Shown here one piece after another: positions 26,000 through 34,564 of a stretch of 64,000 nt of DNA. The notes under the pieces were generated by a model. It had not been told where the DNA came from, searched no databases, and saw nothing but the letters and a program-made list of their open reading frames with translations. Every line of letters begins with the position of its first letter. Position 1 is the stretch's first letter. A program made the position numbers and the translations under genes. Origin of the DNA: Streptomyces echinatus (lineage in GTDB: Bacteria; Actinomycetota; Actinomycetes; Streptomycetales; Streptomycetaceae); the NCBI RefSeq assembly GCF_014203595.1, contig NZ_JACHJK010000001.1, forward strand, positions 808,582-872,581, in the 5' to 3' direction.

Positions 26000-26017
26000 T
26001 GGAACGCGTTCTAGATC
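26000..26017 (+). promoter_or_regulatory. KstR-type box overlapping -10 of MaoC operon
   Basis: TGGAACGCGTTCTA (26000-26013) fits the KstR consensus. TAGATC (26012-26017) starts at its last two bases and can serve as the -10 hexamer. The start codon is 104 nt further on. Confidence 0.68.
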
Positions 26018-26120
26018 TGCTCTCTGGATCGGTTCCGGTCCGGACCGCAGCGACCCCGGTGCGGCCGACGGTGCGGACGTCCGCGCCGGGGTCTTTCGCC
26101 GTCACTGTCTCAGGAGCCCC

Positions 26121-26978
26121 ATGCCCATCGACGCAGCGAAGGCCCTCGCGGCCGAACCCCGGACCGGCGAGATCACCTGGGACCACAAGGACGTGCTCCT
26201 CTACCACCTGGGCATCGGCGCCGGCCGGCCCGCCACCGACCCCGACGAGCTGCGCTACACCCTGGAGTCCCGGCTGCACGTCCTGCCGAGCTTCGCCACC
26301 GTCGCGGGCAACGGCTCGCCGGGAGTGATCAGCGGGCTGTCCATGCCGGGTGTCGAGGTCGATCTGGCACGCGTCCTGCACGGCGGGCAGACCCTCGCCC
26401 TTCACCGCCCGATCCCGGCGCGGGGCACCGCCACCGCCACCGGCCGGATCGCCGCCGTGTACGACAAGGGCAAGGCGGCCGTCCTCGTCATGCGCACCGA
26501 GGTCGCCGACGCCGACGGCCCGCTGTGGACCAACGACGCCCAGATCTTCGTACGAGGGGAGGGCGGCTGGGGCGGTGACCGCGGCCCCTCCGACCGGCCG
26601 GCCCCGCCGGCCGGGGAGCCCGACCGGACCGTCGAGCGCCCGGTCCGCGAGGACCAGGCCCTGCTCTACCGCCTCTCCGGAGACTGGAACCCGCTGCACG
26701 CCGACCCCGACTTCGCCAAGCGCGCCGGCTTCGAACGGCCCATCCTGCACGGGCTGTGCACCTACGGCATCACGCTCAAGGCGGTCGTCGACACGCTGCT
26801 CGGCGGTGACGCGACCCGGGTGCGCGGCTACAGCACCCGGTTCGCCGGGACCGTGTTCCCGGGCGAGACCCTGCGCATCCGCATGTGGCGGGAGGACGGG
26901 CGGGTGCGGGTCACGGTGGGCGCCGCGGACCGGGACGACGCCCCGGTGCTCACCGACACCGTCGTTCAGCACTCCTGA
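26121..26978 (+). CDS. MaoC-family enoyl-CoA hydratase 2
   Basis: ATG 26121 has AGGAG upstream and gives 285 residues. The C-terminal hot-dog fold carries the hydratase 2 motif: DWNPLHADPDFAKRAGFERP with catalytic Asp and His, then ILHGLCTYG. The N-terminal half is the degenerate hot-dog that shapes the acyl pocket, so the protein is the double-hot-dog type of MFE-2 and steroid enzymes. It hydrates trans-2-enoyl-CoA to the R-3-hydroxy form. It is first in an operon with a zinc alcohol dehydrogenase and an SDR. Confidence 0.9.
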   Translation: MPIDAAKALAAEPRTGEITWDHKDVLLYHLGIGAGRPATDPDELRYTLESRLHVLPSFATVAGNGSPGVISGLSMPGVEVDLARVLHGGQTLALHRPIPARGTATATGRIAAVYDKGKAAVLVMRTEVADADGPLWTNDAQIFVRGEGGWGGDRGPSDRPAPPAGEPDRTVERPVREDQALLYRLSGDWNPLHADPDFAKRAGFERPILHGLCTYGITLKAVVDTLLGGDATRVRGYSTRFAGTVFPGETLRIRMWREDGRVRVTVGAADRDDAPVLTDTVVQHS

Positions 26979-27015
26979 CAGCACGCCGCGAACAGCCTCC
27001 GAGGGGAGCCGCACC

Positions 27016-28092
27016 ATGCGCGCAGCCGTACTGCACGAGATCGGCCAGGAAAAGCTGGAGGTCCTCGACGACGTCGAGGCGGTGGGCTTCGGCCCCGGCA
27101 AGGTCAGGGTCCGGGTGCGCGCCACCGGGCTGTGCCACTCGGACCTGTCCGCGATGAGCGGGGTGCTGCCCCAGCCGGCCCCCTTCGTGCCCGGCCACGA
27201 GGGAGCCGGTGACATCCTGGAAGTGGGGGAGGGGGTCCGGCACCTGAAGCCCGGTGACCGGGTCGTGCTGTGCTGGCTGCCTGCCTGCGGGGCCTGTCCG
27301 GCCTGCAAACGCGGGCAGACCCAGCTCTGCCTGGCCGGGTTCATGAACGCGGGCACCCCCAACTTCCGTCGCCCCGGCGGCGATCTCTTCGGCTTCGCGG
27401 GCACCGGCACCTTCGCCGAGGAGGTCGTGGTCGACGCCGGCTGTGCCGTGCCCATCCCCCAGGACGTGCCCTTCGACATCGCCGCGCTGATCGGCTGCGG
27501 GGTGACCACCGGTCTCGGCGCCGCGCTCAACACCGCCGACGTGGAAGCCGGTTCCTCGGTCGCCGTCATCGGCTGCGGGGGCGTCGGCATCTCGGCTGTC
27601 CAAGGGGCCCGGCTGAAGGGCGCCGCCGAGATCGTGGCCGTGGACCCGGTCGCCTCCCGGCGCGAGTCCGCGCTGAGGTTCGGTGCCACGAAGGCCGTCT
27701 CACCGGAGGAACTGGCCGGCGCCAAGCAGGAGATCACCGCCGGCGAGGGCTTCGACTACGTCTTCGAGGTCGTCGGCAGGTCCGCCACCGCCCGCACCGC
27801 CTACGAGAACACCCGGCGCGGCGGCACCCTCGTCGTGGTCGGCGCCGGCGCCATGGACGACTTCCTCCAGCTCAACATGTTCGAGCTGTTCTTCGACGAG
27901 AAGCGGATCCTGCCCTCCATGTACGGCGGCGGCGACGTGCTGCGCTCCTACGAGCGCACGATCGCCCTGTGGCGGGCCGGCCGGATCGACCTGGCCGGCC
28001 TGATCACCCACCGGGTGCCGCTCGCGGAGATCAACGAGGCGCTGGACCAGATGCGCACCGGGGCCGCCCTGCGTACCTGCATCGAGATCTGA
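27016..28092 (+). CDS. Zinc-dependent alcohol dehydrogenase
   Basis: This 358-residue MDR-family protein starts at ATG 27016, just after GAGGGGAG. The catalytic zinc ligands are in TGLCHSD and PGHEGAG, the structural zinc site is CGACPACKRGQTQLC, and the Rossmann motif is AVIGCGGVGISAVQG near residue 183. The family is close to NDMA-dependent and Rxyl_3153-type alcohol dehydrogenases. It is probably the alcohol-oxidising step that feeds aldehyde dehydrogenases. It is placed 37 nt after MaoC and 20 nt before the SDR. Confidence 0.9.
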   Translation: MRAAVLHEIGQEKLEVLDDVEAVGFGPGKVRVRVRATGLCHSDLSAMSGVLPQPAPFVPGHEGAGDILEVGEGVRHLKPGDRVVLCWLPACGACPACKRGQTQLCLAGFMNAGTPNFRRPGGDLFGFAGTGTFAEEVVVDAGCAVPIPQDVPFDIAALIGCGVTTGLGAALNTADVEAGSSVAVIGCGGVGISAVQGARLKGAAEIVAVDPVASRRESALRFGATKAVSPEELAGAKQEITAGEGFDYVFEVVGRSATARTAYENTRRGGTLVVVGAGAMDDFLQLNMFELFFDEKRILPSMYGGGDVLRSYERTIALWRAGRIDLAGLITHRVPLAEINEALDQMRTGAALRTCIEI

Positions 28093-28112
28093 GAGAGCCG
28101 AGGACTCCCGCC

Positions 28113-29051
28113 ATGCCACTGCCACTCGAGGGACTCTGCGCGATCGTCACCGGCGCCGGACGCGGGCTCGGCCGGGCCGAGGCCCTGGAACTCGCCGGGC
28201 TCGGCGCGGCCGTCGTCGTCAACGACTACGGACAGCCCGGGCGGGACGGGTCGGGCGCCGCCTCCGCGGGGCCCGCCGAGGAGGTGGCGCGGGAGATCCG
28301 CGCGGCCGGCGGCAGGGCCCTCGCGCACTCCGGCGACATCGCCGACTTCGACCGGGCCGGGGAACTGGTCCAGCTGGCCGTCACCGAGTTCGGAAAGCTG
28401 GACATCCTCGTCAACAACGCCGGCATCCTGCGCGACCGCATGGTGTTCTCCATGGCGGAGGACGAGTGGGACTCGGTGATCCGCGTCCATCTCAAGGGGC
28501 ACTTCAACACCACCCGCTTCGCCGCGGCGCACTGGCGGGAGCGGTCCAAGGCGGCCGGGGCCGCGGTGTACGGGCGGATCGTGAACACCTCCTCGGAGGC
28601 GTTCCTCGCCGGGTCCGCCGGCCAGCCCAACTACGCGGCGGCCAAGGGCGGGATCGTGGGCCTGACCACCTCCACCGCACTCGCCCTCGCCAAGTACGGC
28701 GTCACGGCCAACGCCATCTGCCCGCGTGCCCGGACCCGGATGACCGAGGACGTCTTCGCCGGCTTCGGGCGGCCGGAGGAGGGGCTGGACCCGCTCGCCC
28801 CCGAGCATGTCGCTCCGCTCGTCGGCTATCTGGCCTCGCCGGCCGCCGCCGGGGTCAACGGCCAGCTGCTGGTCGTGCACGGCGGCATGGTCGCGGTCGT
28901 CGAACGGCCGCGGGTACGGGCCAGGTTCGACAGCAAGCAGGACACCTTCACGTACGACGAACTCGACGCCCTGCTCACCCCGCACTACGCGGACCGGCCG
29001 CCGGGGGAGACCTTCGCGGCGGCGGAGGTGCTGGGACTCAGGCGGGGGTGA
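28113..29051 (+). CDS. SDR 3-hydroxyacyl-CoA/17-beta-HSD4-like dehydrogenase
   Basis: The 312-residue protein starts at ATG 28113. The cofactor motif is TGAGRGLGRAEALEL, LVNNAGILRD is present, and the catalytic triad is in NTSSEAF and QPNYAAAKGG (Tyr-x3-Lys). The GSGAASAGPAEEVAREIRAA region and the length match the SDR domain of multifunctional enzyme 2 (17-beta-HSD type 4). With MaoC upstream, this operon encodes the two halves of an R-specific beta-oxidation enzyme as separate proteins. It would oxidise R-3-hydroxyacyl-CoA to 3-ketoacyl-CoA. Confidence 0.9.
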   Translation: MPLPLEGLCAIVTGAGRGLGRAEALELAGLGAAVVVNDYGQPGRDGSGAASAGPAEEVAREIRAAGGRALAHSGDIADFDRAGELVQLAVTEFGKLDILVNNAGILRDRMVFSMAEDEWDSVIRVHLKGHFNTTRFAAAHWRERSKAAGAAVYGRIVNTSSEAFLAGSAGQPNYAAAKGGIVGLTTSTALALAKYGVTANAICPRARTRMTEDVFAGFGRPEEGLDPLAPEHVAPLVGYLASPAAAGVNGQLLVVHGGMVAVVERPRVRARFDSKQDTFTYDELDALLTPHYADRPPGETFAAAEVLGLRRG

Positions 29052-29056
29052 AACAG

Positions 29057-29084
29057 AAGGGGCGCTCGAGAACGAGCACCCCTT
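29057..29084. terminator. Bidirectional hairpin terminator
   Basis: AAGGGGCGCTCG-AGAA-CGAGCACCCCTT pairs with one mismatch. It sits between the stop of the SDR gene and the stop of the convergent small gene. Confidence 0.8.
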
Positions 29085-29091
29085 CGTCCAT

Positions 29092-29256
29092 CTACCGCCA
29101 GGCGGCCGCCTCGGCCGCCTCCTGGGCCGGCTTGCGGTGCCGGCCGTGCGGAGCGCTCTCGCTCTCCTGGGCCGCGATCGGGCCCCGGTGCCGGCCGTGG
29201 CCGGCGGTCTCGTAAGAGTCGGCAGACAGCTGTTCAGTTGTGCTGGTGTCGCTCAT
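29092..29256 (-). CDS. 54-residue protein with two HGRHR repeats
   Basis: The reverse frame from ATG 29256 to TAG 29092-29094 encodes 54 residues and was too short for automated listing. It has an acidic start (SDTSTTEQLSADSYETA), then GHGRHRGP and PHGRHRKP repeats about 17 residues apart, and an Ala-rich end (AQEAAEAAAWR). It is highly hydrophilic with no membrane helix. Codon third positions are G/C rich and a terminator follows, which supports a real gene. It resembles small conserved Streptomyces proteins of unknown function. The histidine/arginine repeats could bind metal or nucleic acid. Confidence 0.65.
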   Translation of the reverse strand: MSDTSTTEQLSADSYETAGHGRHRGPIAAQESESAPHGRHRKPAQEAAEAAAWR

Positions 29257-29352
29257 CGGACGTTTTCACCCCGTCAACATGATCTTTCGTACAGCCGGGC
29301 GAGTGTAACCGGCGCACCACGGGCCGAATCCAGGCGCACACGCCAACCGGCA

Positions 29353-30525
29353 CTACTTCGTTACAAGACGTCCCAGAGGGGCCTGCTGCAACGGCACCGG
29401 GCGGGTCACGAGCGGCGCCGGAGGCTCCGGTTCCCTCGGCGGAAGACTGGATTCCGTTGCCGGAAGGCGGGGTTCCGCCGTCGCTCCGGCCTGCCCGGGG
29501 CTCCCGGTCCGCGGTGCCGTCAGATCCGCCACCCCGCACGGGTTCGCCTCCGTCGCGTAAGGCAGCCGCAGCACCCCGTCCTCCGTCCACAGCCCGGCCC
29601 CCGCGAGCCACCCCTCGGGCGCCGCGAGGTGGCGGACCCGCCGCTCGGCCGGCCGCCAGGTGCCCACCCAGGTGCCGAACGCGCCGTCCATCCGCAGCGC
29701 CACCGCGCAGTGTTCCGGCGTCAGCACCTGCCCCGGCTGGATCGCGAACGGCGTCACCGCGCAGTCCGGCAGCCGCAGGCACTCCGGGAACCGCACCGGC
29801 AGGGTGCTGCCGAGCACCCCCCAGCCCAGCCGCTCCACCCCGGGGCAGGGCGCGTCGGAGGAGATCAGCAGCAGTCCGCTGTCGGGGTCGGCGAGCAGCA
29901 GCCGGTCGTCGCTGCCGTCCGCGATCTGCAGCAGCGGCGAGACCTCGCCGGCCCGCTCCAGGTCCACCACGACCGTCTTGGTGCGCCCGTCCAGCTCCCG
30001 GTCCAGCGCCAGCAGCCGCCCGCCGCGGTCCAGCCAGACCCCGCCCGAGCAGCGCCCCGGCACCTCGGCGAGCCGCTCGGGACCGAACGCCGCACCCGCC
30101 ACCAGCCACACCACGCTGGAACGCGGCCCCACGGCGAGGGCGTACGCCCTGGCGCCCCCCGGCGCCGGCGGCAGCAGGGTCAGCCGGCCGCCGGGCCCGG
30201 GACACTCCACGGCGCCCAGCGAGAGCTCACCGGTGCCGGGTCCGGTCGGGTACAGCAGCGAGAAGGCGTGCCGGCCGTCCGCCGGCCGGTGGATCAGCAC
30301 CCGGCCGTCGCCCATCGGCTGCACCCCGGTGCCGGGCTCCTCCGGCCGCTCGCCGGGCAGGGGCACCGCGTACGGCTCCGGGCCGTCCAGGGTCCAGCGC
30401 TCCGGGAACCAGGAGTCACCGTCCAGCGCGAGCCGGGCGGCGTACGCGCCGTCCGCCGTGATGGCGCACTCCGTCCCGCCGTTCCCCGCACCGGTCGACG
30501 GGGGTTCGATCGCACAGGCCGTCAT
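29353..30525 (-). CDS. Beta-propeller-like protein of unknown function
   Basis: ATG 30525 has GGAGGTGA 9 nt upstream; a longer reading from 30597 lacks a ribosome site. The 390-residue protein contains repeated blade-like segments ending in hydrophobic strands (DRLLLADPDSGLLLISSD, GRLLALDRELDGRTKTVVVD, GARAYALAVGPRSSVVWLV). This suggests a 6- or 7-bladed propeller similar to WD40 or YncE folds. No signal peptide, so it is probably cytoplasmic. The last 50 residues are Pro/Glu-rich. No enzymatic motif is visible. It is divergent from the Nif3 gene. Confidence 0.65.
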   Translation of the reverse strand: MTACAIEPPSTGAGNGGTECAITADGAYAARLALDGDSWFPERWTLDGPEPYAVPLPGERPEEPGTGVQPMGDGRVLIHRPADGRHAFSLLYPTGPGTGELSLGAVECPGPGGRLTLLPPAPGGARAYALAVGPRSSVVWLVAGAAFGPERLAEVPGRCSGGVWLDRGGRLLALDRELDGRTKTVVVDLERAGEVSPLLQIADGSDDRLLLADPDSGLLLISSDAPCPGVERLGWGVLGSTLPVRFPECLRLPDCAVTPFAIQPGQVLTPEHCAVALRMDGAFGTWVGTWRPAERRVRHLAAPEGWLAGAGLWTEDGVLRLPYATEANPCGVADLTAPRTGSPGQAGATAEPRLPATESSLPPREPEPPAPLVTRPVPLQQAPLGRLVTK

Positions 30526-30712
30526 CGTTCGGTCACCTCCGGCGACGAAGCTAGTTTTCGCACGCACAGGCGGGGGATCCGGCGACGGCCGCTTCACACG
30601 TACGGGTGGCGCAGAAGCGATTCACCTGAGGAAAACGGGGCGTGTGTGCTGAGCCGGGGCAGAGCGGACGCATGCGGTACAGCCGCGCCGAACGGCCAGG
30701 TAGCCTTGCCCC

Positions 30713-31549
30713 GTGCCCCGTCTGTCTGAAGTCATCGCCGCTCTGGAGAACCTGTGGCCCGCCGAGCGGGCCGAGTCCTGGGACGCGGTCGGTACGGTCG
30801 TGGGCGATCCCGACCAGGAGATCACCCGGGTCCTGTTCGCCGTCGACCCCGTGCGGGAGATCGTCGACGAAGCGGTGAAGCTCGGCGCCGACCTGCTGGT
30901 CACCCACCACCCGCTCTATCTGCGCGGTACGACCACGGTCGCGGCCACGCACTTCAAGGGCCGGGTCGTGCACACGCTGATCAAGAACGACATCGCGCTG
31001 CACGTCGCCCACACCAACGCCGACACCGCCGATCCGGGTGTCTCCGACGCCCTCGCCGGCGCGCTGGACCTCCGGGTCGTACGGCCTCTCGTACCGGACC
31101 CCACCGACCCGCACGGGTGCCGGGGCCTCGGCCGCGTGTGCGAGCTCGACCACCCGCTCACCGTCCGCGAACTGGCCGCCCGCGCCGCCGAGCGGCTGCC
31201 CGCCACCGCGCAGGGCATCCGGGTGGCCGGCGACCCCGACGCCGTCGTCCGCACGGTGGCCGTCAGCGGCGGCTCCGGCGACAGCCTCTTCGACCAGGTT
31301 CGCGCGGCCGGCGTCGACGCCTTCCTCACCTCCGACCTGCGCCACCACCCCGTCTCCGAGGCGGTGGCCCACAGTCCTCTCGCGCTGATCGACGCGGCGC
31401 ACTGGGCCACCGAGTGGCCCTGGTGCGAGCTGGCCGCGAGCCAGCTCGACGAGATCTCCGACCGTCACGGCTGGGACCTGCGCGTCCACGTCTCCAAGAC
31501 GGTCACCGACCCCTGGACCGCCCACGCGGCGTCCACCACCTCTAGCTGA
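30713..31549 (+). CDS. Nif3-like dinuclear metal protein
   Basis: The gene starts at GTG 30713 and encodes 278 residues. The metal ligands are recognisable: LLVTHHPLYLRG near residue 63, NADTADPGVSDALA near residue 102, and DAAHWATEWP near residue 228. This matches the Nif3/YbgI family, which forms a hexameric ring with two metals and is linked to GTP cyclohydrolase-like activity. It begins a conserved actinobacterial cluster with the zinc-ribbon protein and the RNase H/phosphatase that follow, 16 and 12 nt apart. Confidence 0.9.
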   Translation: MPRLSEVIAALENLWPAERAESWDAVGTVVGDPDQEITRVLFAVDPVREIVDEAVKLGADLLVTHHPLYLRGTTTVAATHFKGRVVHTLIKNDIALHVAHTNADTADPGVSDALAGALDLRVVRPLVPDPTDPHGCRGLGRVCELDHPLTVRELAARAAERLPATAQGIRVAGDPDAVVRTVAVSGGSGDSLFDQVRAAGVDAFLTSDLRHHPVSEAVAHSPLALIDAAHWATEWPWCELAASQLDEISDRHGWDLRVHVSKTVTDPWTAHAASTTSS

Positions 31550-31565
31550 ACCTGGGAGCCCCCAA

Positions 31566-32309
31566 CTGAACGCCGCGCCCGCCGACCAGATCCGTCTCCT
31601 CGACGTCCAGGCCCTCGACGTCCGCCTCCAGCAGCTCGCGCACAAGCGGAAGTCCCTGCCCGAGCACGCCGAGATCGAGTCGCTGACGAAGGACCTCACG
31701 CAGCTGCGCGACCTGCTCGTGGCCGCGCAGACCGAGGAGAGCGACTGCGCCCGCGAGCAGACCAAGGCCGAGCAGGACGTCGACCAGGTGCGCCAGCGCG
31801 CCGCCCGCGACCAGCAGCGCCTGGACTCCGGTGCGGTCACCTCGCCGAAGGACCTGTCCAACCTCCAGCACGAGATCGCCTCCCTCGCCAAGCGGCAGGG
31901 AGACCTGGAGGACGTGGTCCTGGAGGTCATGGAGCGCCGCGAGAGCGCGCAGGAGCGGGTGAACGAGCTGACCGAGCGGGTCGCCTCGGTGCAGTCGAAG
32001 ATCGACGACGCCACCGGGCGCCGGGACTCGGCCTTGGGGGAGATCGACGCCGAGGCCGCGTCGGTGACCAAGGAGCGCGAGGTCGTCTCCGCCTCCGTCC
32101 CCGCGGACCTGCTGAAGCTCTACGACAAGCTGCGCGGGCAGCAGGGCGGCATCGGCGCGGCCAAGCTGTACGCCCGCACCTGCCAGGGCTGCCGGCAGGA
32201 GCTGGCCATCACCGAGCTGAGCGAGATCCGCTCGGCGGCGCCGGACACGGTGGTCCGCTGCGAGAACTGCGGCCGCATCCTGGTGCGTACGTCGGAGTCG
32301 GGTCTGTAA
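31566..32309 (+). CDS. C4-type zinc-ribbon coiled-coil protein, CTG start
   Basis: I begin the gene at CTG 31566, 247 residues. Upstream GGGAG (31554-31558) is correctly spaced and no ATG, GTG or TTG exists in frame before 31719. The first residues (LNAAPADQIRLLDVQALDVR) match the normal start of this family as I know it, and starting at 31719 would lose 51 residues of coiled coil. Residues 20-170 form the coiled coil, followed by the C4 zinc ribbon (CQGCRQEL and CENCGRIL). The protein is conserved near RNase H in actinobacteria and may bind nucleic acids. Confidence 0.8.
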   Translation: MNAAPADQIRLLDVQALDVRLQQLAHKRKSLPEHAEIESLTKDLTQLRDLLVAAQTEESDCAREQTKAEQDVDQVRQRAARDQQRLDSGAVTSPKDLSNLQHEIASLAKRQGDLEDVVLEVMERRESAQERVNELTERVASVQSKIDDATGRRDSALGEIDAEAASVTKEREVVSASVPADLLKLYDKLRGQQGGIGAAKLYARTCQGCRQELAITELSEIRSAAPDTVVRCENCGRILVRTSESGL

Positions 32310-32321
32310 GGGGCTTCAGGG

Positions 32322-33842
32322 GTGCGGGAGTTCATCGTCGAGGCCGACGGCGGGTCACGGGGCAACCCCGGGCCCGCCGGTTACGGGGCCGTGGTCAGCG
32401 ACGCGACGACGGGGGAGACCCTGGCGGAGGCGGCGGAGTACATCGGCATCGCCACGAACAACGTCGCCGAGTACCGCGGCCTCGTGGCCGGTCTCCGTGC
32501 CGCCCGCGCCCTGGACCCGGACGCGTCGGTGCACGTCCGCATGGACTCCAAGCTCGTCATCGAGCAGATGTCGGGCCGCTGGAAGATCAAGCACCCCGAC
32601 ATGAAGCCGCTGGCGGCCGAGGCGCGGTCGGTCTTCCCGCCCGGCCGGGTCAGCTACGAGTGGATGCCCCGGGACCGGAACAAGCACGCGGACCGGCTGG
32701 CCAACGAGGCGATGGACGCGGGGGCGAAGGGGCGGCAGTGGTCGCCGTCGGAGTCCCGGGCCGACCTGGCCACCCCGCCGGCCGTCCCGGAGCCCTCGGG
32801 CCCCCCGGGCGACGCGGCGGCGGGAGCGGCGAAGGCCCGAGCGGCGCTGGCGGAAACCCGGCCGAACACCGCCACCGAAGCGCCCACAACCGCGGCCACC
32901 GGCCCGGCCCCGGCCACAGGCTCCGGCACGGCCACAGGCCCCGGCCCGGCCCCGGCCACAGGCCCCGGCTCGGCCCCGGCCGCGGGCACCGAGAAGACCT
33001 CGGCCGCGGTCACCGGCGCGGCCCCGGCCACGACCACCGGGACGGCCTCGGCCGCAGGCGCCGGCACAGCCCCGGCCGCGGGCGGTCGTGCCGCTGGGGC
33101 GGCACGGGTGGGCGCGGCGGCACCCCTCGGCGGGCAGCGCCTGTCCGACGGCGGTCCGCGCCCCGAGGGCGCCCGGCAGCCGTCGACCCCCGGCTGGAGC
33201 GCCGCACCCGACCTCGGCGCCCCCGCCACCTTCGTACTGCTCCGCCACGGCGAGACCCCCCTCACCCCCCAGAAGCGCTTCTCCGGCAGCGGCGGCACCG
33301 ACCCTTCCCTCTCCGACGCCGGCCGCGAGCAGGCCCGGCGCGTCGCGGAGGCGCTGGCCAGGCGCGGCACCGTCCAGGCGGTCGTCGCCTCTCCGCTCGC
33401 CCGCACCCGTGAGACCGCCGGCATCGTCGCCGCCCGGCTGGGCCTGGACGTCATGATCGAGGACGGTCTGCGCGAGACGGACTTCGGCGCCTGGGAGGGC
33501 CTGACCTTCGGCGAGGTCCGCGACCGCCACCCGGAGGACCTGAACGCCTGGCTCGCCGACCCGGAGGCCCACCCCACCGGCGGCGGCGAGAGCTTCGCCG
33601 AGACGGCCATCCGGATCGCGGCCACCCGGGACAAGCTGGTCGCGGCCTACGCGGGCCGCACGGTCCTGCTGGTCACCCATGTGACCCCGATCAAGACCCT
33701 CCTGCGGCTCGCCCTCGGCGCCCCGCCCGAGTCGCTGTTCCGGATGGAGCTCTCGGCGGCTTCGCTGTCGGCGGTGGCCTACTACGCGGACGGCAACGCG
33801 AGCGTACGGCTGTTCAACGACACGTCCCACCTGCGTCCCTGA
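32322..33842 (+). CDS. Bifunctional RNase H / acid phosphatase
   Basis: GTG 32322 gives 506 residues. The N-terminal RNase H type I domain has catalytic acidic residues in EADGGSRGNPGPAGYGA, NNVAEYRGLVAGL and RMDSKLVIEQMSG. The C-terminal histidine-phosphatase domain has LLRHGETPLTPQKRFSG and the later ETDFGAWEGLTF and HVTPIK. A 140-residue Ala/Pro/Gly/Thr linker (about 32800-33200) separates them; the mycobacterial relative Rv2228c, as I recall, is only about 364 residues in total. The linker repeats (ATGPGPAPATGPG) look like slippage expansion. Its end overlaps the convergent aldolase gene by 29 nt. Confidence 0.92.
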   Translation: MREFIVEADGGSRGNPGPAGYGAVVSDATTGETLAEAAEYIGIATNNVAEYRGLVAGLRAARALDPDASVHVRMDSKLVIEQMSGRWKIKHPDMKPLAAEARSVFPPGRVSYEWMPRDRNKHADRLANEAMDAGAKGRQWSPSESRADLATPPAVPEPSGPPGDAAAGAAKARAALAETRPNTATEAPTTAATGPAPATGSGTATGPGPAPATGPGSAPAAGTEKTSAAVTGAAPATTTGTASAAGAGTAPAAGGRAAGAARVGAAAPLGGQRLSDGGPRPEGARQPSTPGWSAAPDLGAPATFVLLRHGETPLTPQKRFSGSGGTDPSLSDAGREQARRVAEALARRGTVQAVVASPLARTRETAGIVAARLGLDVMIEDGLRETDFGAWEGLTFGEVRDRHPEDLNAWLADPEAHPTGGGESFAETAIRIAATRDKLVAAYAGRTVLLVTHVTPIKTLLRLALGAPPESLFRMELSAASLSAVAYYADGNASVRLFNDTSHLRP

Positions 33843-34500
33843 GTCCGGCCGCACCGAGCCCGGCCGCGGCCCGGGCCAGCTCCTCGATCCGGCCCCAGTC
33901 CCCGGCGGCCACCGCGTCCGCCGGGACCATCCAGCTCCCGCCGACGCACGTGACGTTGGGCAGGGCCAGGTACTCCGGCGCGGTGGCCGGTCCGATCCCG
34001 CCGGTCGGACAGAACCGGACCTGCGGCAAGGGGCCGGCCAGCGACCTCAGATAGGGCGTACCGCCCGCGGCCTGCGCCGGGAAGAACTTCATCTCCCGCA
34101 CCCCGCGCTCCAGCAGCGCGACGACCTCCGAGGCGGTGGACACCCCCGGCAGGTACGGCACCCCGGACCCGCGCATCGCGTCCAGCAGCGCCTGCGTCCA
34201 CCCCGGGCTGACCAGGAACCGCGCCCCGGCCGCCGTGCACGCCTCCACCTGCTCCGGCGTGATCACCGTCCCCGCTCCGACCACGGCCCGCGGAACCTCC
34301 GCGCTGATCGCCCGGATCGCGTCCAGCGCGGCCGGGGTCCGCAGGGTCACCTCGATCGCGGGCAGCCCGCCCGCCACCAGGGCCCGCGCGAGCGGCACGG
34401 CGTCCGCGGCGTCGGCGAGCACCACCACGGGCAGGACGGGGGCGAGATCCAGCACGGAGGCAGCGGCAGCGGAGGGCACCGGCGAGGTCATGCCCCTCAT
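33814..34500 (-). CDS. eda: KDPG/KHG aldolase
   Basis: I read from ATG 34500 (228 residues); ATG 34491 is also possible but its AGGGG is too close. Catalytic Glu lies in AIEVTLRT, and the Schiff-base lysine in REMKFFPAQ, as in bifunctional 2-dehydro-3-deoxyphosphogluconate / 4-hydroxy-2-oxoglutarate aldolase. It cleaves KDPG to pyruvate and glyceraldehyde 3-phosphate. A long inverted repeat stands 14 nt upstream of the ATG, probably a sugar-acid-responsive operator. The 3' end overlaps the RNase H/phosphatase gene tail to tail. Confidence 0.9.
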   Translation of the reverse strand: MRGMTSPVPSAAAASVLDLAPVLPVVVLADAADAVPLARALVAGGLPAIEVTLRTPAALDAIRAISAEVPRAVVGAGTVITPEQVEACTAAGARFLVSPGWTQALLDAMRGSGVPYLPGVSTASEVVALLERGVREMKFFPAQAAGGTPYLRSLAGPLPQVRFCPTGGIGPATAPEYLALPNVTCVGGSWMVPADAVAAGDWGRIEELARAAAGLGAAGLRDAGGTCR

Positions 34501-34513
34501 CGTGCCCAGCGGC

Positions 34514-34547
34514 TGCAACACGCGCAATGAAGGTTGCGCATGTTGCA
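34514..34547 (-). promoter_or_regulatory. Operator-like inverted repeat before eda
   Basis: TGCAACACGCGCAA (34514-34527) and TTGCGCATGTTGCA (34534-34547) are inverted with 13 of 14 pairs and a 6-nt spacer. Each arm is itself partly palindromic (TTGC...GCAA), the pattern of GntR or IclR operators for sugar-acid catabolism. Confidence 0.6.
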
Positions 34548-34564
34548 ACAGTGGGGGTGGTCCC

